Of a stretch of 64,000 nt of DNA, positions 21,829 through 33,900 are shown one piece after another. Below the pieces are notes generated by a model. That model had not been told where the DNA came from. It searched no databases and saw only the letters and a list, made by a program, of their open reading frames with translations. The position numbers and the translations under genes were made by a program. Numbering within the stretch: the first letter of the stretch is position 1; the number at the start of each line of letters is the position of its first letter. This DNA is from Amphiura filiformis (taxonomy: Eukaryota > Echinodermata > Ophiuroidea > Amphilepidida > Amphiuridae): positions 35,217,537 to 35,281,536 of the forward strand of contig NC_092629.1 in NCBI RefSeq assembly GCF_039555335.1, given 5' to 3'.

Positions 21829-24657
21829 GTCATCTAACAGCATTTCTGATTGGTTGATAGCTTAAGGTGGCTGTGCAATAACTTTGTAATTATTCGCGCA
21901 AGACATATAAAAGTATACATTTTTATAAAGGCAAGACATCAATAAATCTTAATATAAATACAGATTTGGGGTAAAAACGACAATTATGAAGAAAATCACA
22001 AAAAAGTGAGTTTTTGGCAATATTTGTTAGGTACATCATAACAAAAAATCACTCTTTCCAAAATATTTTATTTTGTTTTTAGCTCAATCTTGAGGCTCCA
22101 TTCCAAAAACGGTTTTTTTATTTTTTTGTTTTTTGCTTTAGTTTTTGAGATATTGACCATATAAGGCATCAAAATGAACTTTTTAAAATTCACAAACGCC
22201 TATTTGCACAAAATGATGCCTAAAATCGGAAATAGACCAAAATATAAAAAAATGAGAAAACCGTTTCTTGAGTCGATCATGCTTTTTACAATGATCATAT
22301 TTGCTTACCTATAGATGCTGTATTTATTGAGTTATCGTGTACCTAAATCGTCATTTTACTGAGAAAATGAACATTGAAATAATGGCCGTTGAAGTTTAAA
22401 GTGGTCACATTTTGCCCTTTCATCGAATCTCACAGGAGAATGCGGCAGTTTTCGTTTTTCTACCTTACATTACGTGAACATCGGGTAAATCCACAGCCCG
22501 TTGAGAAGTTTGAGCGAAATCCATTCATAACTTGATATTCAAATCGAGGGAGAGAACTTGAAAAAACCCACATTTTATCAGCTAAAACGGAGCCATTTGA
22601 CCACTTGAAATTAGTGTTTCCAAAGGATGCGCCACGCATGCAGATAAGCGTCGCGTATGTGTAGCGTATCTGTGCGTTAACAAATTGCGCGATACGCAGC
22701 GCGATGCGTTGTTGCGCGCGTGTACCTCGCTGATACAACAAAGATTTTCTCTATTTTTAAAATTGCAAACACGAATGAAATAGTGAAATAAAATCCATAA
22801 AATAGCGCAGTTGGAGTTTATAAATCTGGATTTTCTTTCCTTGTATTTATAAAAAACATAACAAATTAACAAATATCAGAAAATCTCAATTTTGCGAAAG
22901 AAACAACGTCTTGAGTACACAGCCGCGTTAAAATGCTGTTTATGGTCATTGCATTTGCAGATGATCTTATTAATACCCTCCTTGATTGGTTCAAAGCTGG
23001 ACAAAATAATCGGCAGGTATGGGGTTAAGTAATTTGATTACAAAAATTCAAAGGTAAAATATTGCCATGATCGTTTGATCGTTTCACTCATTTTCAAGTG
23101 TTTTAATTCAAACCTTGTAAGGTCAGGATTTCTAAAAGACCAGTGGCATAATGAACACTTCCCGAAAGGATAACCCTTCCTATATTGAGTGTTTTGCGTT
23201 AGTAAGCCTACATAAGTATACGTGCCTTGATTACATAAAAATAATAACTTACTATATATGCTTACAGGTGTCGATGACAGATTGGTACTGGAGATAGTTC
23301 GTTTTTTAAATACTTGTATATCCAAATTATATATACCGCGATTTCCCAACAATTTATGAAAAAGTTTTTTTCTATGAATGATTTACATTAAAAATTATTT
23401 ACTGGTACAGTACATACACGACGTCATATCGTGGGATGTAACAGTTAATTACTTGTGGACAAAAATCCCTTTCATGAATTTTGGGGAAATCGATGTATTT
23501 CCTAAACAACACACGTAAATTTGTTGATTTAAGAAGGATATTTAAAAAACAACATAGGCCCTATTCATTACTTTGTTTGTGCGTTACAATTTGAATAATC
23601 CTTGTAACTTGCAAACAATCCCCGGTACCAAACTTTTAGAGACACTCTGTATGTTCTACACATTTTTTTTTCCAAAATTAATTCCAAATAGTTTTGCTTC
23701 CTGAATTGTTCATTTCAAAGATTTCCAAAGAAAAATATAAAGCAAAGAAAATACCACTATAGAAAGTTGGTATTCGTTAAGGGCATGATTTAAGGTGGGG
23801 ATGAGGTTCCTTGTTAAAGGAATCACTTTGACATGTTTGATATAATTTAAGAATAGCGGTATGTGTTGATATTGCATGGGCCCCCAGTATCAATAAAAAC
23901 ATTAAGGCCGCAGGGCCGACAGGCCCGAGGCCGGAGACTCCCATACGACGACTAAACACTCCAAGTGAGTTCCAAAATAGAATGGCCCCCAGGGCAAGAA
24001 CGCACAGTGACCTTGACACCATAGAATACGTGTTCTACTTTTTAAAAACTTTAACACCATAATAATATTTCCCTCATTCTTCAAGCCCTGCCCTCTATCG
24101 GGGTAAGTTATAGTTTAAACCTCTTGGATGTAGGCCTATACATATTTAGCGGTTAGTGGTTCTTTGTTGCCCTGCGGGGTAATATAGTTGGATATCCAAA
24201 TTTAGCGGTTACTGGGTCTTTTGTTAAATTCTGTCATTTGAGTAAGTACTTATTTCGTTTGACAAAGACATTTTAAAGCTTTGCATACTTTACAATGCAG
24301 GGCCCCTTTTAGGCTGTGTCATCTTACGGCCCCGTTATTTTCAATATATACTTTTCAAAATTATCCCTGTACCAGTTTTAAGTTGCTGTAAAATTAAATA
24401 TATGGTCTTCCAAACTTTTGTCCACAACTGTGACTGATTTGAGGGAAATCCGTAGAAATAAAATGATCTCAACCCTATGAGATTGGCCGATTGGCCAAGA
24501 TGAATATTGTGTCCGATTTTGAACCAATCAAGGAGGGTATTAATAAGATCATCGGCAAATGCAGGTTTAACCACAAATTGTTTAAAGCCTAGTCATATAA
24601 TTGGCAATTGAAATGAGCATTTCAAGTTATCAACCAATCAGAAATGCTGTTAGATGA
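21829..24657. mobile_element. Large foldback-like structure upstream of the receptor gene
   Basis: TCATCTAACAGCATTTCTGA then TTGGTTGATAGCTT (21829-21862) is mirrored at 24625-24657. Further in, TTTGCAGATGATCTTATTAA then TACCCTCCTTGATTGGTTCA (22961-23000) is mirrored at 24519-24560. The left arm carries about 1.1 kb (21865-22945) that is absent from the right arm, so a second insertion is likely. Bases 23000-24500 are unique-looking. In the arms a frame reads FADDLINTLLDWF; I do not treat it as a gene. The right end is 190 bases from the receptor ATG. Confidence 0.65.
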
Positions 24658-24816
24658 AGAATATGCATGCCCTATTTTAATAGGAACTTGAATGTCATGA
24701 AGAAGCGTATTTAACATAGCAGACAACAGACAGACGCAGCTGGCAGAATAGTCTTTTTCCTTCCGATACTTATAAATAAAATCACAACTTCTCTCTCTCT
24801 CTCTTTTTCGCTTCAG

Positions 24817-24845
24817 GGGCGTTTTATATCTTATTTGAAGTCATC
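24817..24845 (+). other. 5' UTR end with strong upstream splice acceptor
   Basis: A long CT-rich tract (24790-24812) and CAG at 24814-24816 form a textbook 3' splice site 29 bases before the ATG. The 5' UTR therefore probably starts in an upstream exon. Confidence 0.5.
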
Positions 24846-24915
24846 ATGGATTCGTTATACTTTCTGGGAATATTATATGTGTGTTACTTTACACTCCGAG
24901 ATGTTCATGCAATAG
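24846..24915 (+). CDS. Receptor exon 1: start codon and signal peptide
   Basis: ATG at 24846 (context ATCATGG), 23 codons plus one base, donor GTAAGA at 24916. MDSLYFLGILYVCYFTL is a hydrophobic secretory signal, and cleavage after VHA is plausible. This start is chosen because it supplies the signal peptide needed by the downstream ectodomain and its phase matches exon 2. Confidence 0.85.
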
Positions 24916-27900
24916 GTAAGATGCCATGCTTGTGTTATTTTAATTAAAGAATAATGGTATTGTTTTAAAATCCTGGGAAATACCTCTCCCGCAAAAAAAA
25001 TATGTAATTTTTGACACGCTAAGATGGGCAATTGTACGGTGTTCGACATGTGCCACTTTTGCCAAAAGTTGTTTTATTTTTGCCAAAAGTTTTTTAAAAT
25101 TGTTTTGTTACCATTGTCAAGCATATACGGTTGACAATGTCTACCTTAACTTTTAAAAAAATTTTCAAAGATTTCCTAAGATTTTAAACTAGTGATTAGA
25201 TTTTAACGCGTGCTCTCTCTCTCCCACCCCTCCTTCCCTCTCTTTCTCTCTCTCCCCACCCTCTCTCAATAACTCAAAATCTATACATCAAATGTTAAAA
25301 CTGAAAAAAGATACCCAGCCGTGTTCTGCAAATTTTGATGCCTCGATCATTTGTTTGTCTTAATAGCCCAAAATGTATTGCCATGGCAACCCTTCCCTTC
25401 ATTGAAAAGGTATCTATAGCTATTATAGCTATTTAGTGCAACTTTTGATTATGCACCTTTTTGTATTTAAGGAGACACCATGGCTATAAGGCTATTCAGA
25501 CAAGCAGGGGCGTAGCCAGCTTTCTTGGTCAGGGGGGGGGCAAAATAAAATTTGTGGGGCACAGACGAAAAAAAATGCAGTTGCATCATACAATACATAG
25601 AGACTGTATGTCTTCGAGCTTCCCGAAAAGGGCCTTATTGGGATGATGTGCGCGCGTAGCGCGCAAAAAATGGTATTTTACACTATTTTCGCCCATTATC
25701 CGGCTAAAAAGGGCTTTATTGTTACAATTTGCGCGCGTAGCGCGAAAATTTTGTATTTTACACTATTTTGGCCCTGAATTTTGCTAGAAAAGGGCTCCTT
25801 GCCCTTTTCTTTTCCCTTCCTCCTGATTTTCTCTCTCATTTTTTGTCAGAGGGGCACTTTTTCTTTCATTTTTTGTCAGGGGGGGCACTCTGCCCCACCT
25901 GCCCCCCCCCCCCGCTGGCTACGCTACTGCAGACAAGGTATCGAGGGTCACTTTCTTTTTACTGAACATCTCAAAAATGTGATTACCCCTCCTTTAAATA
26001 ATGATCATTATTCAAAAACGGGCTATTATATTACAAATCTGTCAATGCGTTGGAAGCAGAAGTTATTTCTGCACATTTTGACACCTCATTTGTAGCTAAA
26101 TATTGACGTTTTTATACATTTAAATCAATGTAACCCAAGATTTGAAAGTTCCAGTAAATTCTATTGACTTGTATTCAGTATAATGGAAAGAAATCTGTGT
26201 AATGATATCTGAGTGTTTTTGTGTTGTTGTAAGAGCAACTTTCAAATCTGGACCTCGCTACATTAAACCACAGATATTGGAAACTGACCGGTGTTTTATT
26301 GTTTTCTGGGCTATCCTATCAAATGAGGTGTCAAAATGCGCAGAAATAAATTCTGCTTCCAACGCATTTTACAGATTTGTAATACAATAGCCCGTTTTTG
26401 AATAATGGCCATTATTTAAAGGGAGTAATTACTTTTTGGGGGGTGTGTTTATTTATAACACGAACGATAGTATACGTGCGGTACTTACACTGTTAAAGCC
26501 TTAATGTACGATCTTATAATATGAAATTGGTTAATTTTTTTCATATTTGTAATGTTTACACATGTCCCAACTTGCACCTAAATGGAATCGGCCAAATTTG
26601 TTGTCTTTGTAGGTCAACAGAGCAAAGTTCGACATATTATAATTTAAAAAATTATGAAAATATGTCCTCCCATAGAACTGCATGTTAAATGGCCAAAATA
26701 ACTATTGGGGTTTCTTTCACTTTACCTTGTTGTTTCAACTTAAAAATGGACAGCAACCCTTCCCGGCAGTTATTACTAATAGGCCTATTATTTCAACATT
26801 TTGATTCAAGAATAACAAAATTAAAATTTGACAGAAATCGTACATTAAGACTTTAATGTGCACGGGATGATGTATAACTCTAGATGACTGAACCAGCATC
26901 ACACCAGGAAAACAACTTTTTCCTTAATCACACGTATCATTATCATGTGCTACTTCCTATCAGGTGGTGGTTAATTCCAGGGGGAAATTGTGGGGATAAA
27001 TTTTACTACGGTCTGATTCTTCGAATCTAAATTTTCGATCTTAGAAAAAGGGGAGTTCTTGCCTGCTCTGTATCATGTGTATGTAGAACTCTCAAGAGCC
27101 GGAGATGGGTTCTTGAAAATTGACCGAACCACCAAATGGATGTTTCTGGCATTAAAGACCCATGCAGTGATTCCAGCGCAAGTGTAAAAAAAAAAGCTAA
27201 AAAATTAAAATTGTTTATAAATTGCTTGAAAGTGAGGTATAAGACATTGTCATATGTTATTTTGAAATAAAAATGAAAAAATTGGCAAAAAATAAAAAAA
27301 CAGCAGTATTGACGAAGCCGCATAATTTCAAATACATGTGTATAGCTAGCTAATTATATACTGTCAGTATACATGGTATATAAATTACAAATTCATGTAA
27401 ATGTATTGGTTTGTCTTAAATACACGGCTTTCGGCTGAACCACCAGCAGGCTATGTTAGCACATCTAAGACAATGACAAAGGTATCAAAGTATGAATTTT
27501 GATGATTTTTACGATCATCCGGATAAGCAAATAACTGAATGTGCCTTTAACAATGCTCTGTTGCCATACACAGCACATTTGGCTGATTCTAATATTAGCT
27601 TAAGGGATCTAAAATGAGCGTTTATTGCGTTTCGACAGTATTTTTTGTGGGACATGAGAGCACCTCAGACCTATCGAATTGCATTCTGAATACGAAGCAT
27701 GTCTTTCTGATATCAAATAATTTACATTTTTTGAAAATCACAATATAATACAAATTTTATGACAAATTATAAAAATTTGATATTTTTCACATTTTTGATA
27801 TATAACAGTCCTCGAAGTAAATTATATAACTCTAATGATATATTCTTAAAGTGTATGTAGCAGGAGGAAAAGCCGACGATCAATTGAAAATTTTGACCTT

Positions 27901-30900
27901 TCATATTGAAGATATGGATTTTTTCCCAAAAAGACCTAATTTTTGGGGTGTTTTGGAAAAAAATCCATATCTTCAATACGAAAGGTCAAAATTTTCAATT
28001 GATCGTCGGCTTTTCATCCCACCTACATACACTTTAGGAATAAATCATCAGATTTATAAAGTTTACTTCAAGTACTGTTAAATATCAAAAATATCAATTT
28101 TTAATGATTTGCCATAAAATGTGTATTAAATTGCGAATTTCAAAAAATGAAAATTATTTGATATCAGAAGGACATTCTTCGTATTCAGAATGCAATTCGA
28201 TATGTCTGATGTGCTGTAATGTCCCAAAATAAATACTGTCCAAACGTTCATACCCCACCCCTTAAGTTGGGAAGGGGCTGTGCAATAATTATGAGCCATG
28301 GGAAGGGCACAATCGAGGAGGGGCATAGGGGTGTGCGTCGCAGAGCACCGAACTTGAGGAACTGAGAAATGATTTTCGGGCAAAATATGGGCTTCTGAAC
28401 TGAAATGTCAACATATTGTTTGGGTCTAATGAATGAAACGTGGGTCAAATTGTATTATAAGCTGTGATGTGGTACTGGTGCCTTCCAAATTTGAGCTAAA
28501 GACCGGGCTAAAGAGCTTGCTACAATTGTCGGAGTTTCACTCAAGGGGAGCTTTAAAAGAACTAGAGCTTGATCCCCAAATGTGGGTCTTTGGAACTGAC
28601 TGCGGGAGAGCCTAAAAAGGGGACCCTTGACCGATACATATACCCAAACCACATGTGAATGCCTTCTCCGAGGATAAAATTGCGGGGGGAGGGGGCACAT
28701 TTTGGCGCGCCATTTGGAAATTTTACCCCCGGGGGCTCATAAACAAAACCAAAATGTCAAGAAAATCAGGTTTAAAAAAATAATTTAAAAAGGTCGTACA
28801 TTATGGCCTGAAATACACGCAGTCAATACAGTTTTAGTCATATTGCTGTAAATAGCGCCTATATACGCACAGCTATAAATAGAGGATACATTAACAATAT
28901 CATATAATGTCAATGTCAATGATCATGATAACATAACATTATTCAAGGCTTTCCCATTTTCTTCAAAGTGTCTATTTTTACAACGAAACGGAAAAGGGCG
29001 ATTTATTAATTTTACTGACGAAAATAAAGCGTATATTATACGTAAATAGAATAGTCTCAAGGTTAAAGTAAAGCACGAGGGCCAAATTATGCACGAGCAC
29101 ATTTATTTGATTTTGTTCCAACTTAATTGAGCAAAAACATGTTTTTGTGTGATTGTCTCCAAAAACGGTGTTGATAAATTATTCATCCTTTTGAAAAATG
29201 TATAATTTTGTAAGTCGTGAAAGGAACTTTTACTAAATGTATTTCTGAGACTTGACAGTCCCCTTAATGGGCTATTCCATTGAAATCCATACACCCCCTA
29301 TGGAAGACATGACATGCCCGTACAGGGGGTACGGATTTTAAATGGAGTCATCCATTCGTGTAACCTCGCTGAAATTCACACTGTCTGTATGGGAGATTAA
29401 AGTCATGTGTTCCATAGGGGGTGTATGGATTTCAACTGGAATAGCCCAACGCTCCCTTAATCATGTTAATACCGTGCTTCCACGTCTGATTTCATCACAA
29501 TGGGATGTAAGAAAATAGCCTATATAATACGTAATTCAGTTTCATCCTTGATTGAATGTCGTAATAGGATGAAAATTATAAACTGGGCTCAAAAAGAAAC
29601 TTATCATTTTTGAAAAATAGTCTATATAATACGTAATTCAGTTTCATCCTTGATTGAATGTCGTAATAGGATAACAATTATAAACTGGGCTCAAAAAGAA
29701 ACTTATCATTTTTCACAAGATCATATCTTAAGATCCTGTCCATAAAAATGAACCAAAAATTGCACACAGGGTTACTTCAATACTCTATATTCTAAACACT
29801 GTATGGTCAGTAACCAAACAGTTGTCCAACTGACAGAACAGCACAATTCTGTTGCTTCATTTAAGCATCAAGTTATGGAGTTTTACCAGTCCAAATTTGC
29901 TCGCACCTTTGATGCAACTTCTGTTTGCACTTGGACCTCTTTTTGTAACTGTCCAAATTGCAGGCAAATGTAACTTAACCTGCATTTTCCCCCTCTAATT
30001 TATATTTCCCTTCCCTTCTTTTTTGGTTTTGGTGGGGCGGTCTTAGAGGTGCCTGCCTGTTCGCTCCAGCTATTCACTGGACTTTTTAAAACAAATATTG
30101 TTCCTTTCATAATATTGTGTAATTTTTGATGTAACTTATGTGCAATATTATATATTTTTTGTAATTCTGTGCCAGTGATAAAGTGTAATAAATAAAAAAT
30201 AAAATAAATAAACACAATGCACTGACATGGAACAGCTTCCAAGACCATATTCACAGCCCAATAATTGGCACCAACACAAGAAATCTGTGAGTAAGTGGAA
30301 TAGTGTGGAACAAGACCTGTTTTTGAAGAAAGTGTAGGCCTATGAAAAGCAGAAGCAGCCCTGTGTATGTAAGCATTCTCACATATTTCTTTTGTTGAGT
30401 GCCAATTATTCGCATGTGAATGTGGTCCAGGAAGCTATTTCGTGTCAGTGCATTTTGCTGTTGTGTCAGTTGGACAACTGCTTGGTTACTGACATGTGTT
30501 TAGAGTAGAGTATTGAAGTAATCATGTGTGTAATTACCATAGATAATTATTGATTAACTATAAACCATAGAAACTTACTTTTTGCAACTTTGCGACGTTG
30601 CCTTTGGAACCACCAGACTTCATCAGGCAACTGACCCGCTGGGCTGGTCACCATGGTCACGGTGATAGTCGTCTAACATTCTAAGCGGGTCAGTTGCCTG
30701 ATGAAGTCTGGTGGTTCCAGACGCAACGTCACAAAGTTGCAAAAAGTAAGTTCCAGTAGGCCTACTTGATATAATTCCAAAACTCTGTTTGAAACTACTG
30801 GATGACTATTAAGAACATTCACTCATTAATGTCGTAAATTGTTTTGGTGCCAAATGTTATGACGTCAACTTACAACAAAAAACAAAACAAACAAAAAAAC

Positions 30901-33900
30901 AAAAATATCAATTTTTAATCATTTGCCATAAAATGTGTATTACATTGCGAATTTCAAAAATCAAAATTATTTGATATCAGAAGGACATTCTTCGTATTCA
31001 GAATGCAATTCGATATGTCTGATGTGCTCTAATGTCCCACAATAAATACTGTCCAAACGTTCATACCCCAGCCCTTAAGCAATTTATAAACAATTTTATT
31101 TTTTTTTACACTTGCGCTGGGATCACTGAATGGGTCTTTAATAATACGTCTAAAGTTGGGTAGCTCCATCCCCGGATAAATAGGCCTATCTGTCGACATG
31201 TCATATACATATGTTTTGGCCAATATTATCAATATTTATCATACCACATACAGTATTTGGATACATTTTGACCTCTAACAAATTATCACCGTAATTAATA
31301 TAAATCATTTAATTTGACTAGATTAAACTGATTAATTATTATTTAATTTACAATATGCGAATTTTTAACACCCAGACAACCATACATACATGATCCTACT
31401 AATTAATTAACTAATTAGGTAGGCCTAGGCCTAACTAAGATCATAGATCATCTAAATTAGATGATCTATGCTATAAGATGAAAGATGTTTTGATAGCAGA
31501 GGCCCAGTTGCTCTGTAAACACGAAACGTTTTTACAGAAAACATGTCGGGTTATTAGTATATAATGGTACAACACGTTTTAATAATGCTCAAAAACATTT
31601 TTGGACACTTACTGCGAAACATTTGAACATATTATATTATATTACATTACAGTACAGTACAGTACAGTACAGTACAGTACAGTACAGTACAGTATATTAT
31701 ATTATATTATATTATATTATATTATATTATATTATATTAAATTATATATTATATTATATTATATTATATTATATTATATTATATTATATTATATTATATT
31801 ATATTATATTATATAATGGGTCCATGTTTTAGGCCTCATAATATTCAAAAACATTTGTGAAAAATATAGGAAACATTTTAACAAAATGTTCTCCAGTGAA
31901 GTCCACTGTTGACTTTAACTTTATCCTTTGTGTACATCTTGCACAGATGATAGAATATTTTGCAAAAATGTATGCAAACAATAACATTTAGACAACATTT
32001 TAAAAATGTTGTTGTAGTGTTTCTTCGTGTAAAAACGTTTTAAAAACATGTTCATGACCTTTATGTAATCGTTATTAAAATGTTTGTACCAAACTCAAAT
32101 ACATGTGTAACTTATTTGTAACGTTTGAAAGCATTTTTGTGTTTCCAAGGTGCAATTACATGCCTATAATATTAACTCAGTTTTCGATAGCTTTTAGCGT
32201 CAAATATGAGGCATATCTGCAAAGAATTCGATCTTGATATTTAGACGTATATATTTATATAAAAGCAGTATTTTTTTAGCCGTACTACTATTTTTCCAAG
32301 ACCTGGAACGCAAAAAACATCCTACTTGTCTTATGTGCAAAAACTGTTGGGGGACTTGGACAACTATACTGCCAGATGCCATTACCACTCTGGATTCAAA
32401 TCGAGTAGGCCTACATGGAGAAACATAAAGTCGCCTGCTTCGCAGCCGAATGAAATGAATGAATGAATCTGCAGTTGATAATCTTCTAGCCTGTGCGCAC
32501 TTCATTTTAGAAACGAACAACATCATCAACAACTACAACTATTTTTTCTTCAAGTCCATAATCATCATGATCATCTTTTGTTGTTGGCGTGGTTGTTGTT
32601 GCCCGTTTTCCTTGCATTTTGTTTGTAATCTCTCCTAAACGAAATGCCAGATTCGATCTGAACTAACTTGAACAATGTACAGTCTCATCATAAAACGCTT
32701 TTCGTAATCCATAGCCTCATTCCCCACTTTTCAAAACAAAAAAGTGAAATTGTTATACTACCGGAAACCTCTGGCTACATAAATGTTTGTGTGCAAAAAA
32801 ATTCTTGCAGATTCATTCGCTTGGCAAAAATATCGTCAAATTTGTATTTAAGTAAACATATTTTTCACCAGGTTCACCGTCGCAAATAATAAAGGAGGCA
32901 ATCAGGAAAAAAAGTGATTCCGCCTGGGAATCGAACCCGGGACGTCAAGTTTACAGCAACGAAATTACAGCACAGTGGCCTATGGACCAATGTCAAATAC
33001 ATAACATCATGCATGCATATACAAACGCCAAATCGGAATCAACTGAAATTTTGTGAATAAACGTTTTTCGTGGATATCTACCGTAAAATGGGGTAACTTC
33101 GGTCAGCGGGGTAACTTTGGTCGGTCCAATATATATTTTTAAGTGATCATATTTTCGTACAGCAATATTGTTTTTTGTCATATTTGGTGTCAGTTTGTTA
33201 AGAAATATATTCGGGATTTTTGACCAAAAATGAGCATTTTTTTACATTTTTTTCCGAAAAAATAAAAATCGATATTTGTGAGCAAGGATGTGTGCTTGAT
33301 TAATTTTGCAAGGGGTCAAATGTCACAAAAAATAACAACTTGCCCATATACAGCGAAGATCAATTTTTTTTCTTCTTGGAATGTAATACTCTGACCAAAG
33401 TTGCCCCAAGGGTAACTTTGGTCAGGCTATTTATAACCCCTAGGGTACCCTTACAAAATTATTTAAAAATCTTTTTCAACTTCAAGGTGTAGAAGGGAAC
33501 CCTAATGTCATAAAAAAGAGATAATTAGAAATAAAATTGGTTTTGTTTAGAAGCAGTGGTTTAAAAACTCTGAAAAGTGCCCAAAGTTACCCCATTTTAC
33601 GGTACTACATAAAAAGTGGATGCTAGAATCACATAATACTCCAGCTTTTAATATTTTCATTTATTGCACATAAGCAATAATGAAATAATACACCAGATTA
33701 TCGTGTATTTATATAATCTTTTCTCCCTGTCTTTTTAATTGCAGATCTCATGTTGGTTGGTGAACTCAACGTCCTCAGCATAGGTTCGCACATATCCATG
33801 GCACCGATGAACACACTTGCTTTTAAATCTTTGAATCTTGGCGATATGGGAGATCCTCATGGCATAGACTTTGATCCTGTAGATGCTAGGATCTACTGGA

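Larger units (their letters stand above)
14261..24815. other. Intergenic region between NOX5 and the YWTD-EGF receptor gene
   Basis: 10.5 kb. The first part should contain the NOX5 3' UTR; AATAAA occurs at 14490-14495 and in AATAAACC at 15788, but neither is proven. Inverted-repeat elements lie at 14404-14590, 16098-16534, 16565-16700, 17537-17577, 17637-17833, 17950-18078, 18905-19625 and 21829-24657. Bases 14600-16090, 18080-18900 and 19630-20740 show no gene I can support; TAGGCCTA octamers recur at 20186-20665. Confidence 0.7.
24916..33744 (+). other. Receptor intron 1
   Basis: 8.8 kb, non-coding. Contains transposable elements at 25505-25935, 25965-26450, 26497-26870, 27150-27560, 27596-28266, 28262-28745, 29268-29450, 29756-30535, 30568-30752 and 30893-31137; a microsatellite-bearing repeat at 31520-32165; a tRNA-like relic at 32916-32985; and a palindromic element at 33080-33605. 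Bases 28750-29260 and 32170-32900 show nothing I recognise. Confidence 0.8.

Noticed and set aside
22460..22872. Overlapping minus-strand open frames of ~95 codons
   Set aside because: Inside the extra segment of the large foldback structure; no recognisable domain or splice context.
24341..24574. Minus-strand frame containing FADDL, similar to a reverse-transcriptase active-site motif
   Set aside because: No other RT motifs around it, and the same phrase is part of a foldback arm present on both sides of the structure.
27851..28081. 76-codon open frame
   Set aside because: Lies across the central stem of a TTAA-flanked palindrome; no homology recognised.
32916..32985. Functional tRNA gene on the minus strand
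   Set aside because: Only the T-arm/B box is convincing; no acceptor-stem partner or A box.
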